The position numbers and the translations under genes are program-made. From CAZCBN01 sp964496975 (GTDB lineage: Bacteria; Planctomycetota; Phycisphaerae; Phycisphaerales; UBA1924), in contig CAZCBN010000054.1 in assembly GCA_964496975.1 (NCBI GenBank), forward strand, positions 1-20,928: a stretch of 20,928 bases of DNA, written 5' to 3'. Under the pieces are notes generated by a model. It did no database searches, was not told where the DNA came from, and saw nothing but the letters and a program-made list of their open reading frames with translations. Shown here piece after piece: positions 8,293 to 14,428 of the stretch (position 1 is its first letter; each line of letters begins with the position of its first letter).

Positions 8293-8350
8293 GGGGCTGT
8301 GGGGGCCGGGGGGCTGTGGGGGCCGGGGGCCCGGGGCTGTGGGGCCGGGG
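8293..8350 (+). repeat. G-rich triple repeat with quadruplex potential
   Basis: Three near-copies of GGGGCTGTGGGGGCCGG fill the gap between the DUF58 stop codon and the lipoprotein start. Many runs of four to six G stand on the plus strand, which is the template strand for the minus-strand genes. This could fold into a G-quadruplex or stall polymerase; it is also simply slippage-prone. Confidence 0.55.
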
Positions 8351-9319
8351 TCAGCCGTAACTGCGCCGCTTGAGCTCCGCGTTGCGTTTGGCGACGAACG
8401 CGGCGAGCGGCGGGCCCAGAAAGTCGTGCGTGCTGACCACCTCGTGGTCAAAGTTGAACGCCCGGCAGTGCTTGTGCACCGCGTCCACGTGGGCGTTCAG
8501 GGCCTCCAGATATGCGTCGCGCACGGCCCGGGGGTCAACGCGGAGCTCCCCCTCGCCCTCAAGGCCCACAAACGGGGCCGGCTCCTGCAGGTCAAAGTCC
8601 CGCTCGGCCCGGTCCAGCACCTGGAAGGCGATCAGGTCGTGCCCCCGGTGCCGCACGCGGGCGAAGGCGGTGCGGATGCGGTCGGGCTCCTCGAACAGGT
8701 CGGAGATGACGACGAGCAGGCAGCGGTTGTTGAGGCTCGACAGCACCTGGTCGATGACGCGGGGCAGGTCGGTCTGCCGGTCCACGGGCTGGGTGGCGAG
8801 CGCCTCGATGATGGGCCTCCACGCGGCCCGCTGGCTGCTGCGCGGCACGACGCGGCGGACCTCGTCGGCGAAGATCACCAGCCCCGCGCGGTCGCCCTGC
8901 TGGAGCGTGATGTAGCTGAGCGCGGCCGCCATGGCGGTGGCGTGGTCGTACTTGGTCCAGTTGGGCCGGCCGTCGGGGCTGGTCTCGCGGCCCTCGCCGC
9001 TGGCGTCTTTGAAGAGCCGGGTGCCGAAGTTCATGGAGCCCGAGGCGTCGACCAGCACCATCAGGTCAAGGTTGGTTTCTTGCTGGTACTGCTTCAGGTG
9101 GAGCTTGTCGGTGCGGCCGAAGACCTTCCAATCCAGCCGGCGGATGTCGTCGCCCGGCACGTAGGGCCTGTGCTGGGCAAACTCAACGCTGACGCCCTGG
9201 TAGGGCGAGCGGTGCTGGCCCGACTGCACGCCCTCAACGATCATCTTGGCCCGCATCTCAAACGTGCCGAGCCGGGCAAGGGTTTGCGGGTGCAGGTAGA
9301 GGCTCGGGTCGACGGGCAT
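8351..9319 (-). CDS. DUF58 domain-containing protein (vWA-like)
   Basis: 322 aa, no membrane segment seen, so probably cytoplasmic. The DUF58 core is visible: EFAQHRPYVPGDDIRRLDWKVFGRTDKL (about 46-73) and a von Willebrand A-type metal site DASGS (Asp91, Ser93, Ser95), followed by GDRAGLVIFADEV and VVISDLFEEP. DUF58 proteins usually accompany a MoxR AAA+ ATPase and BatA/BatB-type membrane proteins; none of these is in the window, where the neighbours are TrkH (63 nt upstream) and the lipoprotein downstream. All three point the same way and may be cotranscribed. The ATG at 9319 lacks a close ribosome binding site. Confidence 0.9.
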   Translation of the reverse strand: MPVDPSLYLHPQTLARLGTFEMRAKMIVEGVQSGQHRSPYQGVSVEFAQHRPYVPGDDIRRLDWKVFGRTDKLHLKQYQQETNLDLMVLVDASGSMNFGTRLFKDASGEGRETSPDGRPNWTKYDHATAMAAALSYITLQQGDRAGLVIFADEVRRVVPRSSQRAAWRPIIEALATQPVDRQTDLPRVIDQVLSSLNNRCLLVVISDLFEEPDRIRTAFARVRHRGHDLIAFQVLDRAERDFDLQEPAPFVGLEGEGELRVDPRAVRDAYLEALNAHVDAVHKHCRAFNFDHEVVSTHDFLGPPLAAFVAKRNAELKRRSYG

Positions 9320-9382
9320 GAAGAAACGGTAGCCGAACTCCGCCTCCCCGGCGTGCGCGACGCGGGCGGTTCGGGGACGGAG

Positions 9383-10786
9383 TCACGTCGCGAGGTCGTC
9401 GATGCGTTGGTCGTGGACGTCGGGCTGGGGCTGGAGCAGTGCGAGCCCGATCGTGAGCGGCCCGCAGCGGCCTGCGAACATCAACACGATGACGGCGACC
9501 TTTCCGGTCGCGGTCAGCGACCCGGTGATCCCGGTCGACAGCCCAACGGTGCCGATGGCGCTGGCGGCCTCGAAGACGAGCGGCAGAAAGTCGGCGTCTT
9601 CGGTGATGGCGAGCACGAGCACCCCGAACGCGAGCCCGACGGCGTACACCGTGGTCGCGGCAGCGGCGGAGAGCACACGCGGCAAGGGGATCTCGTGCCG
9701 GAAGAGCACCACCCGATCGCGGCCTCGGAGCACGCTCATGAGGTTCGCCGCCAGGGCCGACACGCTGGTCGTCTTGATGCCGCCGCCGGTGCCGCTCGGG
9801 GACGCGCCGATGACCATGGCGGCGACTACAACGACGAGCGACGCCGCGGACATCGCCCCGATGGGCACGGTGTTGAAGCCCGCCGTGGTTGAGGCCGACA
9901 TGACCTGAAACGCCGCGGCCATCAGCCGATCGCCGGGGGCGAGGCTCCGCAGTGTGGGCTCCAGGAAGAACAGCCCGGCGGTTCCAAGGACGAAGACGGC
10001 CGCGGTGATGAGCAGGATCATCCGCGACGTGAACGTGAGCATGCGCTCGCGCAGGCGGATGGAGTACCACACGTCCTGCGCCACGATGAAGCCCATGCCG
10101 CCCAGATAGCAGAGCGCGGCGATCACGGCGTTGATCACCCAGTCCGATCGAAAGGCCTCGAGGCTCGTGTTGTTCAGGCTGAAGCCGGCGGTTGCGAAGG
10201 CGGAGACTGAGTGAAACACGCCCGACCAAAGGGGCGACTCGACCCCAAGCGCATCAAAGCGCCACCAGAGCAGCAGCGCGCCGACGATCTCGCACGCGGC
10301 GGTGAAGATCACGACGTGGCGGACGAAGTGCGCCGGGACAAAGTTCCGCGGCAGCGTGAAGCCGGCCCGCAGCACGCCGATTCTCCCCTCCGACAAGGGC
10401 CTGCGCCGCGACAGGATGAACGCCGACGACACCGTCATGAAGCCGATGCCGCCGGCCTGGAAGAGCGCGAGCAGCACCAGCTCGCCGAAGAACGAGTAGG
10501 TATCGGGCACGCTCAGGGTGCTGAGGCCGGTGGTCGTCACCGCGCTCACCGCGCTGAAGAGATGGTCGAGAAAGCCGGCCTGCGTCGTGACCGATACGGG
10601 CAGCCACAGCACGCCGGCTCCCAGCAGCGCGTAGACCGCGAAGCCCAGCACCAACTGCTGCGGCGCCCTCAGTCGGCCCCAGGTGTCCCGGCACCGGTTC
10701 CACACCGAGCGAACGATCGCCGCCCCCGCACGCACACCGGCCACCACCGCGCCCGTCGCGCGAACGCCGCCACGCTTGCTCGCCAT
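9383..10786 (-). CDS. trkH: TrkH/KtrB family potassium uptake channel subunit
   Basis: 467 aa integral membrane protein of the inner membrane that moves K+ together with a cytoplasmic TrkA/KtrA gating partner (not in this window). All four pore loops are visible with their filter glycines: TTTGLS (84-89), ATAGFS (198-203), TTAGFN (300-305) and TVGLS (413-417). SPSGTGGGIKTTS (329-341) is the mobile intramembrane loop of the third repeat that gates the channel in TrkH/KtrB. Length and the pattern of hydrophobic segments agree with the family. Start: ATG 10786 is preferred; a GTG at 10855 in the same frame would add 23 residues. Neither has a clear ribosome binding site. The first 35 residues are basic and cytoplasmic. 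It is likely the first gene of the TrkH-DUF58-lipoprotein group. Confidence 0.93.
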   Translation of the reverse strand: MASKRGGVRATGAVVAGVRAGAAIVRSVWNRCRDTWGRLRAPQQLVLGFAVYALLGAGVLWLPVSVTTQAGFLDHLFSAVSAVTTTGLSTLSVPDTYSFFGELVLLALFQAGGIGFMTVSSAFILSRRRPLSEGRIGVLRAGFTLPRNFVPAHFVRHVVIFTAACEIVGALLLWWRFDALGVESPLWSGVFHSVSAFATAGFSLNNTSLEAFRSDWVINAVIAALCYLGGMGFIVAQDVWYSIRLRERMLTFTSRMILLITAAVFVLGTAGLFFLEPTLRSLAPGDRLMAAAFQVMSASTTAGFNTVPIGAMSAASLVVVVAAMVIGASPSGTGGGIKTTSVSALAANLMSVLRGRDRVVLFRHEIPLPRVLSAAAATTVYAVGLAFGVLVLAITEDADFLPLVFEAASAIGTVGLSTGITGSLTATGKVAVIVLMFAGRCGPLTIGLALLQPQPDVHDQRIDDLAT

Positions 10787-10855
10787 CGTCTGGGCCCGCG
10801 TCGGCGCAGCAACGAGTGCGGTCCTGGCCGCATTCGCTCCCGAGCCGCGTTGCAC

Positions 10856-11172
10856 GAGCAGGGGTCTGATTCAACGCCGATCGCGTCGCCAGGAGACCCG
10901 ATGTCGCGCGCTTTCACACGCCTACGAGGTGAGCTGACGGGCTAGGCCCTGAAAGTGGCCCGGCATCGGTGGACCTGCGTCCCGCGACGCCTTCGCCCCT
11001 GCCGCGATACACAGCGGCGGTGGTTCCCCCGTTCCCCGCCGTCGGACGGGGATTCGGCTACGTCAACAGCAGATTCTTACTCCGCAGAGCGCGAAAGAAA
11101 AGCCGCCGCCGTCCGACGCCGTCACCCCCACGGCGAGCCGGGGCAGGCGGGCCGGGCGCAGCCCCTCGCTGT
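10856..11172. other. Gap between TrkH and the META lipoprotein gene
   Basis: About 320-390 nt depending on the TrkH start. It should contain the TrkH promoter (minus strand) and the end of the META lipoprotein transcript. I see CCGTCGGACGG near 11039-11049 inside a longer imperfect palindrome, and AAAGAAAAG at 11094-11102, which gives a T-rich run on the minus strand and may belong to a terminator. A TTGACG exists on the minus strand near 11060-11065 without a matching -10. No gene is supported. Confidence 0.35.
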
Positions 11173-11742
11173 TCACCCGATCTTCGTGAACGTCGCCAGC
11201 GCCTTCTTCGCCTCGTCCAGCAGCGTGAGCGTGCCGCCGTCGAGCTTGAAGCTGCGGACCTTTTCCAGCATGGCGAGGAAGGCGTTTTCCAGCTCCATGC
11301 TCGCGCCCGGGCCGGCCATGCGGGTGCTGGCGGGGTTGCTCAGGCTGAACTCGCCCTTCAGCAGCTTCTGCAGGTCAAGGCCCGAGGTGAAGCGGTTCAG
11401 GCCCGTGACGCCGCCGACCTTGCCGTCTTTGGCGATTTCCAGCGTGGGCTGCTGGGCCCCGCGCTTCAGGAGGGAGGCGAGGTCCGTGCCGGCGAGGCTC
11501 GAGAGGTTGTAGTTGCCCACGAGCTTGTCGATCGACACGCCCTGCGAGAACGCCCCGCCCACCGCGTCGGCCACGCCGCCGACGTCCTGCGCCACGCCCT
11601 CGCTCGTGTTGCACCCGGCCAGCGACAGCGCAAGCCCCGCCCCAAGCCCCGCTCCGAGCCCCGCTCCGAGCCAGGACACGCCCGCGATCGCGGCAAGGGT
11701 GGGGGCGCGGAAGGAAGCGGCGGTGTTCGTCGGCGTCATCAT
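11173..11742 (-). CDS. META-domain lipoprotein
   Basis: 189 aa. A long hydrophobic leader with GLGAG repeats ends in the lipobox LAGC (41-44), so Cys44 is the likely lipid-attached residue. Residues about 73-188 fit the META domain of HslJ-type proteins: LVGNYNL, LEIAKDGKVGGVTGLNRFTSG, FSLSNPASTRMAGPG, ENAFLAMLEKV, FKLDGGTLTLLD. META proteins are periplasmic or surface-bound and of poorly defined function. Start: ATG at 11742 with AGGAG 5 nt upstream; a second ATG follows immediately. It stands downstream of ptsH on the same strand after a 241-nt gap that contains four 14-nt direct repeats, so it probably has its own promoter. Confidence 0.85.
   Translation of the reverse strand: MMTPTNTAASFRAPTLAAIAGVSWLGAGLGAGLGAGLALSLAGCNTSEGVAQDVGGVADAVGGAFSQGVSIDKLVGNYNLSSLAGTDLASLLKRGAQQPTLEIAKDGKVGGVTGLNRFTSGLDLQKLLKGEFSLSNPASTRMAGPGASMELENAFLAMLEKVRSFKLDGGTLTLLDEAKKALATFTKIG
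11632..11667 (-). repeat. 12-nt tandem repeat encoding GLGA units in the lipoprotein leader
   Basis: Three 12-nt units, AAGCCCCGCCCC, AAGCCCCGCTCC and GAGCCCCGCTCC (plus-strand reading), encode the GLGAGLGAG part of the signal peptide. Expansion would lengthen the hydrophobic core without a frameshift. A similar GLGAGLGA run ends the histidine kinase. Confidence 0.75.
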
Positions 11743-11808
11743 GGTGTCTCCTGCGTGCTGTGCTGTGCGGTGCTGCGCGGCGCGGGCAAGGGCCCCGACG
11801 CGGCCGCA

Positions 11809-11864
11809 CGGACGTGGGCCATCGGACTTGGGCAACCGGACTTCTGCGACCGGACTTGGAAAAC
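11809..11864 (-). promoter_or_regulatory. Four 14-nt direct repeats upstream of the META lipoprotein
   Basis: On the plus strand the units are CGGACGTGGGCCAT (11809), CGGACTTGGGCAAC (11823), CGGACTTCTGCGAC (11837) and CGGACTTGGAAAAC (11851). CGGACTT or CGGACGT is invariant in position and the rest varies. They lie 67-122 nt before the lipoprotein ATG and after the ptsH stop. An array of regulator sites in the promoter region is the natural reading; a decaying minisatellite is the alternative. Confidence 0.6.
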
Positions 11865-11983
11865 GGCTGCCGTGACCGGCCCGGGCCACGGGGCCACCGG
11901 CCTGCCCCGGTCAGTCTAGCGCATGCGTCGCCCGACGCGCCCAGGGGCAGCGTCAACGTCGGCCTCGACGAAAGTCGGCCGAT

Positions 11984-12259
11984 TCAGTCCTCGTCAAAGC
12001 CCCGCTGCACCAGGGCGGCCAGGGCGTTCAGGCACGGCTCGGCGTCCTCGCCCTCCACGATGAGCTCCAGCGTGGTGCCCTTGGTCGCCGCGAGCATCAT
12101 GATCTGCATGATCGACTTGCCGTCCACCTGCTCGCCGTCGCGGCAGAGCCAGACGTGGCTCTTGAACGCCGCGGCCGCGTCGACGAACGCCATCGCAGGC
12201 CGGGCGTGCAGGCCCAGCGTGTTCACGATGGTGACGGGCGTTGTTCGTCGGTCCGGCAA
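11984..12259 (-). CDS. ptsH: HPr family phosphocarrier protein
   Basis: 91 aa, cytoplasmic. It accepts phosphate from PEP via EI on a histidine and passes it to EIIA. The active-site region is NTLGLHARPA with His18; the regulatory region VDGKSIMQIMML carries Ser49, equivalent to Ser46 of Bacillus HPr, the target of HPr kinase/phosphorylase. The start is TTG at 12259, preceded by a strong GGAGG 6 nt away; no ATG lies upstream of His18 in frame, so the unusual start is well supported. It is 67 nt downstream of the EIIA gene and probably cotranscribed with it. No EI gene or sugar-specific EIIB/EIIC is present in the window. Confidence 0.92.
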   Translation of the reverse strand: MPDRRTTPVTIVNTLGLHARPAMAFVDAAAAFKSHVWLCRDGEQVDGKSIMQIMMLAATKGTTLELIVEGEDAEPCLNALAALVQRGFDED

Positions 12260-12326
12260 CGCGAGCCTCCGTGGGCCCCCGCCGGCGGCCCGCGCTCCTG
12301 CTCTTTCTTTCCACGCCCCGCCCGCC

Positions 12327-12803
12327 TCAGCCCGCGAACTGCTGGGCGTCCGCCTCGTCCAGCAGCGTCACGACCTCGGCGACGCTCCCCGCCTGCCGCA
12401 GCACGCGGCGGAAGGTGTCCTTGCTCAGGTTCTTGAAGATGGCCTCCATCGCCTGCAGGTGCTCCTCGGGCCGATCGGCCGGGCTCAGCAGCATGAAGAC
12501 CGAGTACACCGGCTGCTTGTCGAGCGCCGAAAAGTCCACCCCGCGGGGCGACAGCCCCACCGCCGCGCACACCCGGCGCACCGCCGTGTGCTTCACGTGC
12601 GGCACCGCCACGCCCCGGCCGAACCCGGTCGAGCTCTTCGACTCGCGCTCGATCAGCTTCGCCAGCAGCTCGGCCTTCAGGCTCTCGTCCGCCGCCCCCG
12701 CCGACACGAGCGCGCCCAGCATCTCCGCGAGCACGTCCTCGCGCGTCGAAGCCTTCAGCGCCGGCACGATGGCCTGCTCGAGCACAATCTCTGAAAGCCG
12801 CAT
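12327..12803 (-). CDS. PTS EIIA, fructose/nitrogen (PtsN) type
   Basis: 158 aa, cytoplasmic, full domain length for the fructose-specific/EIIA-Ntr family. The phosphate-accepting histidine is His69 in GRGVAVPHVKH (63-73). The N-terminal MRLSEIVLEQAIVPALKAST and the C-terminal helix AIFKNLSKDTFRRVLRQA also agree with the family. It stands alone without EIIB or EIIC domains, so it more likely relays or senses phosphorylation state than transports sugar. ATG at 12803 has GGGAGG 8 nt upstream; the frame is open further upstream, but the domain begins here. It is followed closely by ptsH and preceded by the DUF502 gene. Confidence 0.9.
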   Translation of the reverse strand: MRLSEIVLEQAIVPALKASTREDVLAEMLGALVSAGAADESLKAELLAKLIERESKSSTGFGRGVAVPHVKHTAVRRVCAAVGLSPRGVDFSALDKQPVYSVFMLLSPADRPEEHLQAMEAIFKNLSKDTFRRVLRQAGSVAEVVTLLDEADAQQFAG

Positions 12804-13002
12804 GACCGAGGCCTCCCGACCCGTGGCGGCACGCGGCCCGACGCGCCCGGTCCGCCCGGGCGATCGGCCGCGCACGCGGCCACCCGCGGCGTCGTCCCGC
12901 CCACCCGACACCGCCGCGCCACTGTAGCACAACAGCACGCCCCGGCCGCCGGGCGCCAAACCCGGGCCGCGGGATCAGGCCTCGCCCCGCGCCGCGCCAC
13001 CT

Positions 13003-13950
13003 TCAGGCCGCGCTGGGCCGGTCGGTCGGCGGCAGACTCGCCGCCTTCGCCGCGGCCTTGGCCGCCGCTTCCGCCGCCGCGGCAACGTCCGCCCCCAGCG
13101 CCACGGCCGGCAGGTGCGTGTCGGGCGTCAGCACGCCCGCGGTGATGATCCACCGCAGCGCCTGCTCGATGGTCATGTCCAGCGTCACGGCCTCGTCGCG
13201 CCGCACGTTCACCACGAAGCCCGTCATCGGCGTGGGGCTCGTCGCGATGAAGACGCTGATGACCTCGCCCCCCGCGATGCCGCGCAGCTCGCCGAACGTG
13301 TTGCCCGTCACCATGCCGATGGTGTACATCCCCTTCCGCGGGTACTCGACGAGCACCACCTCGCTGAAGGCCTTCATCGTGCTGTTCTCGCCGAACACCA
13401 GGTCCACCACCTGCTTCACGTGCGGGTAGACCTGCTTGAAGCCCGGCACCTTGGAGATCAGCTTCTCCACGCGCGTGTACACCTGCCGCCCCACGTAGTT
13501 GCCCAGCAGCAGCCCCGCCGAATACACCAGCAGCACCGCCACCAGCAGGCCCACGCCGTTCAGGTACCACTCGCCGCGCCACGCCTCGCGGAGCTGGTCG
13601 CGGCGGATCTGCGCGATCGCCTGCGCCTCGGTCAGCTCCTTCGCCGTCGGGCTCTGCGGGAAGCTCCGCAGCCGCTCCACCTGCTCGGGCGACACCTCCA
13701 TCCACGCGAACATCGCCGGCAGCGGCTCCGACTCGTCAATCACCCGAGGCGCCACCGCCAGCACCCCCGAGCGGATGCCCCGGTTGATCGGCTCGGCCAC
13801 GTTCGTGAACAAAAACACGAACGCCTGAAAGAGCAGCCAAAGCGTCACGATCGAGGGCAGGAGAATCCCCAGCCCCCGCCCGAAGAACCGCTTGAAGTCC
13901 CCAGAAAACGTGCGCTTGGCCTTGCTCTTCGTGCTCACTTTCGTGCTCAC
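13003..13950 (-). CDS. DUF502 family membrane protein
   Basis: 315 aa. Two transmembrane helices, residues about 26-48 (GLGILLPSIVTLWLLFQAF) and 131-150, followed by the conserved DUF502 stretch: YVGRQVYTRVEKLISKVPGFKQVYPHVKQVVDL (152-184), then FSEVVLVEYPRKGMYTIGMVTG (195-216) and VFIATSPTPMTGFV (233-246). Function of DUF502 is not established in general. The loop between the helices is about 80 residues, longer than I expect for the family. The C-terminus is an Ala-rich tail (288-305). Start is GTG at 13950, with AGGG 5 nt upstream; a second in-frame GTG lies four codons later inside a repeated AAAGTGAGCACG. It could be cotranscribed with EIIA, 199 nt downstream. Confidence 0.88.
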   Translation of the reverse strand: MSTKVSTKSKAKRTFSGDFKRFFGRGLGILLPSIVTLWLLFQAFVFLFTNVAEPINRGIRSGVLAVAPRVIDESEPLPAMFAWMEVSPEQVERLRSFPQSPTAKELTEAQAIAQIRRDQLREAWRGEWYLNGVGLLVAVLLVYSAGLLLGNYVGRQVYTRVEKLISKVPGFKQVYPHVKQVVDLVFGENSTMKAFSEVVLVEYPRKGMYTIGMVTGNTFGELRGIAGGEVISVFIATSPTPMTGFVVNVRRDEAVTLDMTIEQALRWIITAGVLTPDTHLPAVALGADVAAAAEAAAKAAAKAASLPPTDRPSAA

Positions 13951-13990
13951 CTTTCCCTCAACCGCCCCGCCCCCGCCGCCCCACCGCCTC

Positions 13991-14038
13991 GATGCCCTGA
14001 TGCCTGGATGCCTCGGTGCCTCGATGCCTCGATGCCTC
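13991..14038. repeat. Tandem array of an 8-nt unit, GATGCCTC
   Basis: Six units of 8, 8, 9, 7, 8 and 8 nt starting at 13991, 13999, 14007, 14016, 14023 and 14031; the last two are identical. It sits 41-88 nt upstream of the DUF502 start codon. It is slippage-prone, and copy number could alter promoter spacing. Confidence 0.75.
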
Positions 14039-14130
14039 CCCCCCCACCCCGTCCAGCCAACCGCCGCGGCGAGCGGGCCCGTCTCCGGCCGCTGCCCTCA
14101 CGCCGCTGTCCTCACGAGCCTCATCGATCG

Positions 14131-14160
14131 AAAAACGCCCGCCCGCATTCCACCGGGCGG
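14131..14160 (-). terminator. Rho-independent terminator of the tRNA-Ile transcript
   Basis: On the minus strand CCCGCCCG (14160-14153) pairs with CGGGCGGG (14145-14138) around a 7-nt loop, then CG and TTTTT (14135-14131) follow. It is the first terminator after the tRNA, 115 nt past its 3' end. Confidence 0.75.
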
Positions 14161-14274
14161 GGTGGTCACGCCCCGCCGTCGATCCATGCGCCCCACCCGA
14201 GCGGCAAGCCAACACCCGGGCGTCGCACGCCGCAGGTCTCACGCGGAGCCGCCAAACCAACGGGGGCAAATCAA

Positions 14275-14348
14275 TGGGCCTAGTTGGATTCGAACCAACG
14301 ACCTCACCCTTATCAGGGGTGCGCTCTAGCCAACTGAGCTATAGGCCC
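14275..14348 (-). tRNA. tRNA-Ile (anticodon GAT)
   Basis: 74 nt. The acceptor stem GGGCCTA pairs with TAGGCCC, with discriminator A. The D arm contains AGCTCAGTTGGCTAGAGC. The anticodon stem CACCC/GGGTG encloses the loop CTGATAA, so the anticodon is GAT. The T arm contains GTTGGTTCGAATCCAAC. CCA is not encoded. It stands alone, not inside an rRNA operon as this isoacceptor often is. Confidence 0.97.
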
Positions 14349-14399
14349 GGGATGTCACCGCCCCGGCCGCGGGCCGTTCAGCCCCGCCGGGTGGGGCGA

Positions 14400-14428
14400 A
14401 GTGTAGAACCCCCGACGCCCAGCGTCAG
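14400..14428 (-). promoter_or_regulatory. Probable sigma-70-type promoter of tRNA-Ile
   Basis: On the minus strand CTGACG (14428-14423) and TACACT (14405-14400) are separated by exactly 17 nt. Transcription would begin near 14393, about 45 nt before the mature tRNA. The -35 element overlaps the stop codon of the histidine kinase gene. Confidence 0.5.

Larger units (their letters stand above)
13951..14274. other. Gap between DUF502 and tRNA-Ile
   Basis: No gene is supported. It holds an 8-nt tandem repeat just upstream of the DUF502 start and a Rho-independent terminator on the minus strand serving the tRNA transcript; both are listed separately. The promoter of the DUF502 gene should be here, but no clear hexamers are visible. 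Confidence 0.5.

Noticed and set aside
8033..9892. A 619-codon open frame on the plus strand
   Set aside because: Antisense to the lipoprotein, DUF58 and TrkH genes, all of which have clear family motifs; the translation is low-complexity.
11809..11864. Plasmid iterons or a replication origin
   Set aside because: No replication initiator gene or AT-rich unwinding region is nearby; an array of regulator sites or a decayed repeat fits better.
13991..14038. Possible CRISPR array
   Set aside because: Units are 8 nt and directly adjacent without spacers; no cas genes are present.
13958..14269. A 103-codon minus-strand frame between DUF502 and tRNA-Ile
   Set aside because: It overlaps the tRNA terminator and the 8-nt tandem repeat and has no domain or convincing start.
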